From contig CAWFXE010000006.1 of assembly GCA_963819715.1 (NCBI GenBank), forward strand, positions 777,233 to 841,232: DNA of 64,000 nucleotides. Direction: 5' to 3'. Below are positions 24,549 to 34,273 of the stretch, piece by piece; within the stretch, counting starts at the first letter, position 1, and each line of letters opens with the position of its first letter. Made by a program: the position numbers and the translations under genes. The notes beneath the pieces are model-generated. The model ran no database searches. It saw only the letters and a list, made by a program, of their open reading frames with translations, and was not told the origin of the DNA. This DNA is from DASUPK01 sp963819715 (GTDB lineage: Bacteria > Actinomycetota > Thermoleophilia > Solirubrobacterales > 70-9).

Positions 24549-25022
24549 GTGTCCGAGGAGTCCATGGAGAGATCGGTCCAGGAGGCGCTCGCGCGCGAGG
24601 GGATCGCCGACGAGGTGCTGGTGGCCGGCCAGTTCAGTCCCAGGGGTCACAGCGGTTCGTTCGTCCTGGGGGGCATGGCGGGCGACTCACTCGGCGGCAT
24701 CGCCGGCGCCGCCGGCGAGGCGGTCGGGTCGGTCACCGGGATGGTCGGCGCCACAAGGGCCACGGACGCGGTCCGCGGGCTTCCCGATCACATGGTCGTG
24801 GCCGTGACCGCAGACGCCGTCTATGGGTTCGCCGGCGCCACGAAGGCGGGTCCGCTCGCGTTCCAGATCTCGCGCGAGCACCTGAAGGCGACGGTTCACC
24901 AGCGCATCGACGTCAAGGTGCTGGAGCTCGCCGACGAGCAGAGTGGCTCGAAGATCGAGCTCGAGGGCAACCGGCTGCCGATCACCCACAGCAAGGAAGT
25001 GATCTCCGAGCTCACCGGCTGA
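24549..25022 (+). CDS. Hypothetical protein, possible PH-like fold
   Basis: A 157-residue protein starting at GTG 24549 with GGAGGA 5 nt upstream. It has a Gly/Ala-rich central segment (GGMAGDSLGGIAGAAGEAVG) followed by alternating strands (HMVVAVTADAVYGFAGA and QRIDVKVLELADEQSGSKIE). The strand order is compatible with a small PH-like or YokE-like domain, but this is weak. It is convergent with the ECF41 gene. Not recognised. Confidence 0.6.
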   Translation: MSEESMERSVQEALAREGIADEVLVAGQFSPRGHSGSFVLGGMAGDSLGGIAGAAGEAVGSVTGMVGATRATDAVRGLPDHMVVAVTADAVYGFAGATKAGPLAFQISREHLKATVHQRIDVKVLELADEQSGSKIELEGNRLPITHSKEVISELTG

Positions 25023-25036
25023 GCCCCGGGCGGCCC

Positions 25037-25972
25037 CTATCTGCGCTTTCGCTGGCGGACCTGTTCGAGAAGGGCCCAGGCGTCGCCGACCTCACCGAGG
25101 TGATGCAGCTTGTCGGGATTGACGATTGAGTTGATGCCCTGGATCTGCCCTTCGGCGATGTCCAACACCATCGCTCCGAGCACTGCCCCGTCGCCGTCCA
25201 GGTAGAGGGCCCCGGCCTGGCCGTTGATCTCCGCCGGCCGAAGGGTGAGGCCCGGCAGGGCCCAGCCGGTCTTGGACCAGTTGCGGAGCGTGCGTGCAAC
25301 CCGATTGCGGCCGTGCAGCGATCGGGCGATCGCGGGAGCCTTGCCGCCACCGTCCCCCTTCAGCACGACATCCTCCGAAAGGAGAGCTTCCAGAGCCTGC
25401 ATGTCGCCCTGTTGTGCCGCCGCGAAGAAGCGGCCGGCGAGCTCCTCGCGCTTCTCCTTTGAGACTTCGAAGCGGGGCTTTCCGTCATCGACGTGACGGC
25501 GCGCCCGGGTCGCGAGCTGCCGTGCGTTGTCCTCGCTCTTGCCGATGATCTTCGCGATCTCGCCGTAGTCGTAGTCGAAGACGTCGTGGAGGAGGAGCGC
25601 GGCGCGCTGCTCTGGCGAGAGGTTCTCGAGCAGCACCAGGAATGCGAGGGAGAGCGAGTCGGCCATCTCGGCCTGGCGCGCGGGGTCCTCGCGGGTGTCC
25701 ACAACCACGGGCTCCGGGAGCCATTCCCCGACGTAGGTCTCGCGACGGGCCCGGGCAGAGCGGAGCTCGTCGATCGCGAGCCGGGTGGTGATGGTGGCGA
25801 CGTAGGCCCGCGGTGATTCGATGCGCTCGCCCTGCTCGAGTGACGTATTGACGCGGAGGAGCGCCTCCTGGACGACGTCCTCGGCCTCCGCGACGCTGCC
25901 GAGCATCCGGTAGGCGATCGCGAAGGCGCGGGGACGCAGCTCCCCGAGCAGGGCATCGTTCGACTCGTTCAT
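25037..25972 (-). CDS. ECF41-type RNA polymerase sigma factor with SnoaL-like C-terminal domain
   Basis: Extracytoplasmic-function sigma factor of 311 residues. Region 2 (about 10-75, AYRMLGSVAEAEDVVQEALLR) and region 4 (about 112-165, HDVFDYDYGEIAKIIGKSE) are followed by a SnoaL-like extension of about 140 residues. The extension carries the DGGGK motif (about 206) and NPDKLHHLG near the end, both hallmarks of ECF41. In this group the extension replaces an anti-sigma factor and tunes activity. The gene overlaps its epimerase partner by 4 bp, and a matching promoter precedes that partner. Confidence 0.92.
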   Translation of the reverse strand: MNESNDALLGELRPRAFAIAYRMLGSVAEAEDVVQEALLRVNTSLEQGERIESPRAYVATITTRLAIDELRSARARRETYVGEWLPEPVVVDTREDPARQAEMADSLSLAFLVLLENLSPEQRAALLLHDVFDYDYGEIAKIIGKSEDNARQLATRARRHVDDGKPRFEVSKEKREELAGRFFAAAQQGDMQALEALLSEDVVLKGDGGGKAPAIARSLHGRNRVARTLRNWSKTGWALPGLTLRPAEINGQAGALYLDGDGAVLGAMVLDIAEGQIQGINSIVNPDKLHHLGEVGDAWALLEQVRQRKRR

Positions 25973-26958
25973 GCCGCGAGCGCCCCGCGCTCGTTCGACG
26001 CGGCCGGCGTATCAGCCGCCCCGGGCAGCTCGGCGAAGCCCTCGCGCCAGCTTGGATACCGCGGGTTCCAGTCCAGCTCCCGCTTTGCCTTGGCGTTCGA
26101 TGCTCCGCGCAACTCGGTCATCATGATCACTCCCGGCTTGCCCGCTGCGAGGCGAGCCAGCCACTTCGGCACCCGCCGCGGTCGCGGTGCACCGATCACC
26201 TCGGCCATGCCCGGCAGCCAATCGCGGACGAGTTCGGGGCTGTCGTCCGTGATGTTGTAGACGCCTCGATCCCCGCGCTCGACGGCGGCCACCGTCGCGT
26301 CGGCGGCGTCCTCGATGTGGATGAACGACCAGACGCCCTCACCGTCGCCGGCGATCGGGAACTTGCGCTGCCGGATCGGCTCGAGATGCTCGCCTCCGGT
26401 CCAGAGGCTCGTGCCTGGGCCGTAGAACCCCCCGTAGCGAAGGGCGATGCCCGTGGTCCAGTCGGCGCCGGTAACGGCGTTCTCCACGTACATGATCCCT
26501 TCGAACGTCTCGTGGATCGGACCGATGGGATCCGGGTCAACGGGGTCCTCCTCGGTCTTCACCCAACTGCCCGTTCGCTCGTACACCCACGCGGCGAAGC
26601 TCTGCGCCACAAACCGCTTCACGCCGACGGCCCTTCCGGCGGCGAGCAGATGGTCGGTTCCCTCGGTGCGGAGGCGATTCGTGGACTTGAACGCCTTGTC
26701 GAGGTTCCGCATGTTCCCGAGGTCCGAGATCTCGGTGAGCTCGTGCACGATCACCTCCGGCTCGGCGCTGGCCACGGCCGACGCGACCTGCTCGGCGTCG
26801 AATGCATCGGCGACGACCGGCCGCGCGCCCAGCTCGGAGATCAACGCCTGCTTCGCGGGGGTTCTCGTCATCCCCGTCACCTCGTGTCCGCGCTCGACCA
26901 GCCTCGGAACGAGCTGCCTTCCCAGTGCTCCCGTTGCTCCTGCTACGAAGATCCTCAT
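25969..26958 (-). CDS. NAD(P)-dependent epimerase, ECF41 partner (COE-type)
   Basis: A 330-residue atypical SDR: MRIFVAGATGALGRQLVPRL with the GxxGxxG-type motif, a YERTGSW region replacing the usual YxxxK, and a C-terminal ELDWNPRYPSWREGF typical of NAD-dependent epimerases. ECF41 sigma factors are known to sit beside carboxymuconolactone decarboxylases, oxidoreductases or epimerases, and this gene fits that role. Start set at the ATG at 26958, with AAAGGAGG 6 nt upstream. Substrate unknown. First gene of the two-gene operon. Confidence 0.87.
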   Translation of the reverse strand: MRIFVAGATGALGRQLVPRLVERGHEVTGMTRTPAKQALISELGARPVVADAFDAEQVASAVASAEPEVIVHELTEISDLGNMRNLDKAFKSTNRLRTEGTDHLLAAGRAVGVKRFVAQSFAAWVYERTGSWVKTEEDPVDPDPIGPIHETFEGIMYVENAVTGADWTTGIALRYGGFYGPGTSLWTGGEHLEPIRQRKFPIAGDGEGVWSFIHIEDAADATVAAVERGDRGVYNITDDSPELVRDWLPGMAEVIGAPRPRRVPKWLARLAAGKPGVIMMTELRGASNAKAKRELDWNPRYPSWREGFAELPGAADTPAASNERGALAA

Positions 26959-26993
26959 GATCTGCCTCCTTTCGAGTTCTTCTCTCCAATAGA

Positions 26994-27020
26994 GACGGGG
27001 TTCAGTCATTCCCAGTGACA
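26994..27020 (-). promoter_or_regulatory. ECF41-type promoter of the epimerase-sigma operon
   Basis: Minus strand: TGTCACT (27020-27014), 16-nt spacer, CGTC (26997-26994). This matches the published ECF41 pattern (TGTCACA in -35, CGTC in -10). Predicted transcription start is near 26988, leaving a leader of about 30 nt containing AAAGGAGG. Confidence 0.72.
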
Positions 27021-27095
27021 ACCGATGTAAAGGCGGAAGGAAACCGGCCGCTCGTGGCGTATCCAGGTTGCGTCAGGCCGAGGTCGGCGGGCGTC

Positions 27096-27101
27096 TAAGC
27101 T
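27096..27101 (+). promoter_or_regulatory. Possible -10 hexamer of clpX
   Basis: TAAGCT, about 50 nt before the proposed clpX start; -35 not clear. Confidence 0.3.
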
Positions 27102-27152
27102 TCCAGCGAGGAAGGAGCCGGCCGGGCGAAGCGAGACCGAGGGAGTATTCCG

Positions 27153-28451
<1,299 letters not shown>

Positions 28452-28462
28452 CGGCCACCAGG

Positions 28463-28481
28463 CCGCTCCACTTTGGAGCGG
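28463..28481 (+). terminator. Hairpin directly after clpX
   Basis: CCGCTCCA-CTT-TGGAGCGG: a perfect 8-bp stem starting 12 bp after the clpX stop. First of four successive hairpins up to 28555. Confidence 0.6.
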
Positions 28482-28522
28482 AGGGCGAAGCCCCGCAGCG
28501 ACTTATCTGGGGCGGCCGCTTG

Positions 28523-28549
28523 TGGCCGCGACCTGACGGCGAAGCCGTC
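28523..28549 (+). repeat. 27-nt intergenic repeat copy containing a GCGAAGC hairpin
   Basis: 24 of 27 bases match 12901-12927. The core GACGGC-GAA-GCCGTC includes GCGAAGC, a motif known to form very stable mini-hairpins. The outer ACCTGA/TCAGGT (28531-28536, 28550-28555) extends the stem. Confidence 0.6.
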
Positions 28550-29228
28550 TCAGGTACACGTGGCCGTTCCGTGGGCGTGAGCCTGGTCGCGCCTTGCGGA
28601 GTGATCCGATAGCCGAACGGGGCGGCGATGTTCGGGACGTCGACGGCCTGTCCGTTCACGGTCAGGTCGAGCTTTCCGTTGCCGAATGCCACGTCGAATG
28701 CCTTGCCGTCATACGGGCCGACCGATTGGTCCCGACCAGGTTCAGGCCGTTGATGACGGGATGTCCCCGCTGATCGATGAGGCAGACCCAGACCAGAGCG
28801 TTGGTGGTGATCTCGACCGAGACCGGGGCGCTCGCGGTTGTCGCGGTGGTCGTTGTCGTCAGGGCGACAGTGCCCGCGTTGGTCCCCTTGCCGCCACCGC
28901 CACCGAGCGGTCCGACAGCCACCAGGCCGATGATCAGGCCAACCACCGCCACGATCCCGATGACGAGCAGGACGCCCCGCCGATGCGAGCCGCCATGCCG
29001 CCCCTCGCTCCGGGGTTCGGTGAGCAGCGCCTGCTCGTCCAGTCCCAGGTACTGCGCGTAGATCTCGAGCAGCGCCTCCGGCCCCGGGGCCGGAACGTCG
29101 TCCCAGCGGTCCTCCTCCATCGCGCGCAGGGCCGGGATGCTGATCTTGGTCACCCGTTTGATCTCGTAGAGGTCGAGACCGCGGTTGAGACGGGCTTCGC
29201 GGAGGGCTTGGCCAACCTGCATCCCTCG

Positions 29229-29241
29229 TATTCTTCAGGGC
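29229..29241 (+). promoter_or_regulatory. Leaderless promoter, groES
   Basis: TATTCT then 7 nt to the ATG at 29242. Only 19 bp separate this gene from the divergent rodZ-like gene. Confidence 0.5.
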
Positions 29242-29595
29242 ATGAGCACGCGATCGTCCCGCGAGCCTGTGGAGACCGTCAGGCACCAGCTGAGGCCCCT
29301 GTTCGATCAGGTGGTCCTGAAGGAGCTGGACCAGGACCGGATGCGCCGGTCGGGGCTGGTGGTGCCGCAGGGCATCGACGAGCCGCCCCCTCAGCAGGGC
29401 ATCGTGCTCGCCGTCGGTCCCGGTCTCGATTGGTGGGAGAACGCCGGTGTGGACATGCCCGTACAGCCCGGCGACCACGTGGTCTTCCCATCCTCGGCGG
29501 GCGTCTGGGTCGAGATCGACGAGGAGCGGCTGCTCGTCTGCCGCGTCGGAGAGGTCCTCGGCGTGCTCGAGTCCCTGCAGGAAACGCCGAGCTAG
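29242..29595 (+). CDS. groES: GroES-like co-chaperonin
   Basis: Cpn10-family protein of 117 residues. The core runs from RPLFDQVVLKELDQDRMRRS through GLVVPQGIDEPPPQQGIVLAVGPG (mobile-loop region) to GDHVVFPSSAGVWVEIDEERLLV. It has an extra charged N-terminal segment of about 18 residues (MSTRSSREPVETVRHQ). No groEL is adjacent, so it is either a second GroES or part of a split groESL. The TATTCT box 7 nt upstream supports this ATG over 29185. The stop overlaps the convergent amine-oxidase remnant by 4 bp. Confidence 0.82.
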   Translation: MSTRSSREPVETVRHQLRPLFDQVVLKELDQDRMRRSGLVVPQGIDEPPPQQGIVLAVGPGLDWWENAGVDMPVQPGDHVVFPSSAGVWVEIDEERLLVCRVGEVLGVLESLQETPS

Positions 29596-30205
29596 AGCGC
29601 CGCGAGCACCTCGGCCGCGGCCCGCTCCCCGGAGCGCACCGCGCCGTCCATGTCGAGTTCAGGTTGTTGACCGCGGTGAAGACCTCCACGACGGCCGTCG
29701 GGTCCGGCGGGATCGGTCCAAGCGGGCCGCCGGACTCGTACGGGGTGAGAATGTCGTTCGCCCAGTAGACGTTGTTGCCCGTGTTGTAGGTCTTGAAGGT
29801 GCCGATGCCGAGCTCGCCCGCCAGGGCCATCAGGTGGTCCTGGGTCGGGCCGATCCACTCGCCGCCGATCTCGGCGATCTTGCCCCCGCCGATGCTGTGA
29901 TTGAGCGTCTGGCCGCCGACCCGTCCGCGAGCCTCGAGGATCAGCACCGAGTGACCTCCGCGCAGAACCTCCCGCGCGGCGGTGAGCCCCGCCAGGCCGG
30001 CCCCGACGACGATCACGTCCGCGCGCCGCCTGCGGCGGCGGTTCTTGACCTTGCCCTTGCCCTTCTTGGACTCCTCCGCCGGACTGCCCAGCGCTCCCTG
30101 GGGAAGGTAGGAGCCGATGGCGGCACCCGCGGCCGCTCCGGCGCCGGCGCCGATGAACCTGCGCCTGCTCAGTTTGCTCTCGTCGTGGTCCCTTCCCTGA
30201 GCCAC
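29592..30205 (-). pseudogene. Flavin amine-oxidase remnant with a large internal deletion
   Basis: The gene begins with a Tat signal (SRRRFIGAGAGAAAGAAIGS) and an FAD-binding fold (ADVIVVGAGLAGLTAAREVL, then EARGRVGGQTLN and GGEWIGPTQDHLMALAGELG), typical of flavin monoamine oxidases. At about 29660 the reading jumps frame, and the last 21 residues, LDMDGAVRSGERAAAEVLAAL, are the normal C-terminus of the same family. About half of the expected 450 residues between these parts are missing, including the substrate-binding domain. Either a real deletion or an assembly collapse. GTG start at 30205. Confidence 0.72.
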
Positions 30206-30254
30206 GGAACGGCAGTCTGCCGATCCGGGCGGGCGGCCGCTCTCTGACCGCAAC

Positions 30255-30268
30255 TAACATCGCGCCCA
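30255..30268 (+). promoter_or_regulatory. Near-leaderless promoter, valS
   Basis: TAACAT then 8 nt to the ATG at 30269. Confidence 0.45.
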
Positions 30269-32833
30269 ATGGACGCGGAGCGCAGGAAAACCCTGGAGGC
30301 GACGACCCGCTGGGACCCCGGCGCGGTCGAGGCGCGCGTGTTCCATGACTGGCTCGAGGGGAGATATTTCCATCCGCCTGCCGAGGGGACCCCCGCGCAG
30401 AACTACTCCATCTCGATCCCACCCCCTAACGTCACCGGCGCCCTCCACATGGGCCACGCCCTCAACGGGACCGTCCAGGACACGCTGATCCGGCTCAACC
30501 GGATGAGGGGCCGCAACACGCTCTGGGTGCTCGGGACGGACCACGCCGGCATCGCCACTCAGGCCGTCGTCGAGAAGGAGCTGGTCTCGCAGGGCACGTC
30601 CCGCGAGGAGCTCGGGAGGGAGGCGTTCACCGAGCGAGTCTGGGAGTGGAAGGAGCAGTACGGGTCGACGATCGTCGAGCAGTACAAGCGGCTCGGGGCG
30701 TCTTGCGACTACGAGCGGGAGCGATTTACCCTCGACGAGGGGTATGTGAAGGCCGTCTACAAGGTCTTCGTCGACCTGTACGAGAAGGGCTACATCTACC
30801 GCGGCAACTACATGGTCAACTGGGACCCCGGGCTTGGCTCGGCGATCTCGGACCTGGAGATCGAGAACCGGGAGGTCACCGACACTCTCTACGAGATCGC
30901 CTACCCGCTCGAGGATGGCGATGACGAGATCGTCGTGGCGACCGTCCGCCCGGAGACCATGCTGGCCGACACGGCGGTCGCGGTCAGTCCGAACGACGAG
31001 CGATACCGGGATCTGATCGGAAAGCACGCGATTCTCCCGCTCGTCGACCGCCGGCTTCCGATCATCGCCGACGACTACATCGACCCGGAGTTCGGGACCG
31101 GAGCGCTCAAGGTCACACCAGGTCACGATGTGAATGACTTCGAAATCGGTCGTCGCCACCAGCTCGAGGCGCCGTCCGTCATCGGCGAGGACGGCCAGAT
31201 CACGGACGTGGCCCCAGAGCGGTTTCGTGGCATGACCGTCGCGGACGCGCAGAACGCGGTTGTCACCGAGCTTCGCGAGCAGGGCCTGATTCGGGGCGAG
31301 GAGCCGTACAAGCACTCAGTGCCGTTCTCACATCGGTCTGGCGAGCGGATCGAGCCGCTGATCTCGCTGCAGTGGTTCTGCCGCATGGACGAGCTGGCGA
31401 AGCCGGCCGTCGAGGTCGTCAAAGACGAGAGGGTGCGGATCACCCCCGACGGCGCCCTGCGCCAGTACCTGCACGGGATGGAGAGCATCCCGCCCTGGAC
31501 CCTGTCCCGCCAGCTCTGGTGGGGGCACCGTCTGCCGGTCTGGTACCGCGGGGACTCCCATGACGACCCCGAGATATACGTGGGCGAGGAGCCTCCGCAG
31601 GGCGATGGCTGGGAGCAGGACCCCGATGTGCTCGACACATGGTTCAGCTCTGCGCTCTGGCCGTTCGCGACGCTCGGGTGGCCGGACACGAACACGCCGG
31701 AGTTCAAGGCGTTCTTCCCAACGGACGTGCTGGTGACGGCGCGGGACATAATCTCGCTCTGGGTCGCGCGCATGATCATGACCTCGCTCGAGTTCACCGA
31801 GCAGGCCCCGTTCACCGACGTCTACGTCCATTCGGTCATCCAGGCGCCGGACGGCCGGCGGATGAGCAAGTCGCTCGGAACCGGCATCGATCCGCTCGAC
31901 GAGATCTCGGAGCACGGGGCGGACGCGCTGCGCTTCGGGCTCCTCGCGATGACGTCGACGCAGGATGTCCGGTTCTCGCAGGCGCGTGTCCAGCAGGGGC
32001 GCGACCTCGCCAACAAGATGTGGAACGCGTCGCGGCTGATCCTGATGGAGGCTCGCGACGACGTTGAGCCCGGGCCGCGCACTGCCGCCGTCGAGGATCG
32101 CTGGATCGCATCCCGCCTGCAGCGAGCCGTCCAATCGGTGACGCAGTCGATCGAGGCGTATGACTTCGCCCACGCCGCCCTCGATCTCTACGGCTTCTTC
32201 TGGTCCGAGCTCTGCGACTGGTATCTCGAGATCGTCAAGCCCCGGCTGTACGACGGCGACGAGGATGCGTCGGCGACGCTGCTCTGGGCGCTCGAGCAGG
32301 TGCTGGCGCTGGCGCATCCCCTGATGCCGTTCGTCACCGAGGAGATCTACTCGTACCTGCCGGAGCGGCCGGCGTCGGCTCTGGTGGTTCATGCATTCCC
32401 AGAGGCCGACGAGGCGCTGATCGATGACGGAGCCGAGGAGGAGATCGGCAGGGCCATTTCGCTGACCCGCGCTCTGCGCCGCTGGCGACAGCTCGCCGAG
32501 GTGCCGGTCAAGCAGGTGCTCGCGGCACGTGCCGATGACGAGAGGCCGCACGATCTGGTCTCCCGGCTGGCCAAGGTCGAGTTCTCCGACGACGGCGGTC
32601 AGCCGATGGCGAGCGTCGATGGGGTGGACCTTCTCGAGACGGACGGTGTCGACCCGCAGGCCGTGGCCGCCCGGATCGAGGAGCGGCGCGAGAAGCTGCG
32701 CGACGAGGTGAAGCGGGGCGAGGGTAAGCTCGGCAACGAGGGGTTCGTCGCCAAGGCCCCGGCCGACGTGGTCGACGCTGAGCGCGAAAAGCTCGCCGCG
32801 TACCGGGCCGAGCTGGAAGAGCTGGGCGGATAG
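30269..32833 (+). CDS. valS: Valyl-tRNA synthetase
   Basis: Class I aminoacyl-tRNA synthetase of 854 residues. The HIGH-type motif is PPNVTGALHMGHAL (about residues 51-64) and the KMSKS motif GRRMSKSLGTGIDP (about 530). Between them are the editing domain (ATVRPETMLADTAVAVSP, VTPGHDVNDFEIG) and the WCISRQ-equivalent PWTLSRQLWWGHRLPVWY. An anticodon-binding domain and a C-terminal coiled coil follow (VAARIEERREKLRDEVKRGE). The stop codon overlaps the proposed folC start (ATAG). Confidence 0.95.
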   Translation: MDAERRKTLEATTRWDPGAVEARVFHDWLEGRYFHPPAEGTPAQNYSISIPPPNVTGALHMGHALNGTVQDTLIRLNRMRGRNTLWVLGTDHAGIATQAVVEKELVSQGTSREELGREAFTERVWEWKEQYGSTIVEQYKRLGASCDYERERFTLDEGYVKAVYKVFVDLYEKGYIYRGNYMVNWDPGLGSAISDLEIENREVTDTLYEIAYPLEDGDDEIVVATVRPETMLADTAVAVSPNDERYRDLIGKHAILPLVDRRLPIIADDYIDPEFGTGALKVTPGHDVNDFEIGRRHQLEAPSVIGEDGQITDVAPERFRGMTVADAQNAVVTELREQGLIRGEEPYKHSVPFSHRSGERIEPLISLQWFCRMDELAKPAVEVVKDERVRITPDGALRQYLHGMESIPPWTLSRQLWWGHRLPVWYRGDSHDDPEIYVGEEPPQGDGWEQDPDVLDTWFSSALWPFATLGWPDTNTPEFKAFFPTDVLVTARDIISLWVARMIMTSLEFTEQAPFTDVYVHSVIQAPDGRRMSKSLGTGIDPLDEISEHGADALRFGLLAMTSTQDVRFSQARVQQGRDLANKMWNASRLILMEARDDVEPGPRTAAVEDRWIASRLQRAVQSVTQSIEAYDFAHAALDLYGFFWSELCDWYLEIVKPRLYDGDEDASATLLWALEQVLALAHPLMPFVTEEIYSYLPERPASALVVHAFPEADEALIDDGAEEEIGRAISLTRALRRWRQLAEVPVKQVLAARADDERPHDLVSRLAKVEFSDDGGQPMASVDGVDLLETDGVDPQAVAARIEERREKLRDEVKRGEGKLGNEGFVAKAPADVVDAEREKLAAYRAELEELGG

Positions 32834-34101
32834 CGCGCTCCGACGAGATCCTCCGCCGGCGCGAGGTCCTGGGCTGGAAGCTTGGGCTGGAGCGGATGCG
32901 GCGGTTGTGCACCCTGCTCGGCATGCCGCAGAACCGCTTCGCCTCGATCCACGTGGTGGGGACGAACGGGAAGAGCTCGGTGACACGGATGATTGCCGCG
33001 TTGCTCGAGGCGGGGGGCGTTAGAACCGGCGCCTATCTCTCCCCGCACATCCTTTCCTGGAGGGAGCGAGTCGAGATCCGCGGGGAGCCGATCTCGGAGG
33101 ACGCGTTCACTGAGGCGCTGGAGCGCGCGGAGCAATCCGCTCTGGTGGCCGACCGCTCGGATGGCGAGGAGGGCCCGGTCACTCAGTACGAACTGCTCAC
33201 CGCCGCCGCGTTCGTTGCGTTCGTCGAGGCGCGCGTTCAGTACGCCGTGATTGAGGCAGGGCTGGGCGGGAGGCTCGATGCGACGAACGTGATTCCGTCC
33301 AGCCTCACGGTCTTGACCTCCGTCGGCCTCGACCACACCGAGTGGCTGGGCGAGACCGTCGAGGAGATCGCGGCGGAGAAGGTGGCGGTTCTGCGGGATC
33401 ACACGACCTTGATCACGGGCCCACTTCCCGACCAGGTCTTGCCGGTGGTCGAACGAGCCGTCGCGGAAAAGCACGCCAAACGGCCATCGACGTGGAGGGC
33501 TAGCGTCGCCGGACCGGGTCTTCCCTATGGGCCCGCCGGCTACCAACGCACAAACGCCGACATCGCTTGGTCGGCGGTCAAGCAGGTACTCGGGTGGGAA
33601 GAAACGGACGTGATCCCAGAAGGACTCGAGCACGTGCTTGCGAGCCTCTCAATCCCGGGCCGCGCGCAATTGGTCGCGGGCGACCCGCCAGAGATCTTTG
33701 ACGCCGCCCACAATCCCGACGGGGCGAGGGCCCTGGCTGCGGTTCTTCCCGATCTCGCGGACAACGAGCCGGTCGCCTGCTGCCTCGCGGTCTTGGAGGG
33801 GAAGGACGCCATCGGGATCATTGACGCGCTCGCGCCCGCCTGTTCGCACTTCATCTGCACCGAGATCCCGCCCGAGGCGATCGAGGGCTCGGGCCGCCCC
33901 GACGGTCGCGCCAGGCCGGCGCTCGAGCTGGCCGCGCTCTGCGAAAAGGCCGGCGTGGGCGCCGACGCGGTCTCGGATCCGCTCCGGGCGTGGCAAAGGG
34001 CACGAGAACTTGCCAGGGAGCGGGGCGGAGTCGCGCTGGCGGCGGGGAGCCACTACCTTCTGAGCTGCATATGGACAGAGAGGCCCGCTCAGAGCTCCTG
34101 A
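32830..34101 (+). CDS. folC: Folylpolyglutamate synthase / dihydrofolate synthase
   Basis: Mur-ligase family enzyme that adds glutamate to folates. The ATP loop IHVVGTNGKSSVTRM and GLGGRLDATNVI, GLDHTEWLGETVEEIAAEK and FDAAHNPDGARAL are all present. The first ATG is at 32896 (401 residues), but the conserved VLGWKLGLERM segment lies upstream in the same frame, where no ATG, GTG or TTG exists. An ATA at 32830 overlapping the valS stop (ATAG) would give about 423 residues, the usual length; an ATC or a base error is also possible. Coupled to valS. Confidence 0.85.
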   Translation: MARSDEILRRREVLGWKLGLERMRRLCTLLGMPQNRFASIHVVGTNGKSSVTRMIAALLEAGGVRTGAYLSPHILSWRERVEIRGEPISEDAFTEALERAEQSALVADRSDGEEGPVTQYELLTAAAFVAFVEARVQYAVIEAGLGGRLDATNVIPSSLTVLTSVGLDHTEWLGETVEEIAAEKVAVLRDHTTLITGPLPDQVLPVVERAVAEKHAKRPSTWRASVAGPGLPYGPAGYQRTNADIAWSAVKQVLGWEETDVIPEGLEHVLASLSIPGRAQLVAGDPPEIFDAAHNPDGARALAAVLPDLADNEPVACCLAVLEGKDAIGIIDALAPACSHFICTEIPPEAIEGSGRPDGRARPALELAALCEKAGVGADAVSDPLRAWQRARELARERGGVALAAGSHYLLSCIWTERPAQSS

Positions 34102-34190
34102 CGATGATGGGACTGGTGGCCATCGTCGTCGCGGTGGTGATTCTGGTCTTCTTCGCCTTCGGCTACGTGTTCGGCCTGCTGTTCCTCTAG
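34071..34190 (+). CDS. Tiny single-helix membrane protein, 39 residues
   Basis: MDREARSELLTMMGLVAIVV, continuing AVVILVFFAFGYVFGLLFL: a short charged N-terminus then one long hydrophobic helix. It starts 31 bp before the folC stop, so it is probably co-translated with folC. I associate similar small proteins with this position in relatives, but cannot verify it. Function unknown. Confidence 0.55.
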   Translation: MDREARSELLTMMGLVAIVVAVVILVFFAFGYVFGLLFL

Positions 34191-34251
34191 CCCGGAAATA
34201 CCGCAAATCCCGCTACGCACGCAGGGTTCCACCCCCGAATACGGAAGTACG

Positions 34252-34257
34252 TACACT
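34252..34257 (+). promoter_or_regulatory. Probable -10 hexamer of the zinc-ribbon gene
   Basis: TACACT, 16 nt before the ATG at 34274, so a leader of about 10 nt. An 8-bp palindrome, GTACGTAC, overlaps it. Confidence 0.4.
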
Positions 34258-34273
34258 CGCGGCCCCAACTCCC

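Noticed and set aside
31328..32986. 552-codon reading antisense to valS and folC
   Set aside because: Shadow of a strongly conserved synthetase; no domain recognised.
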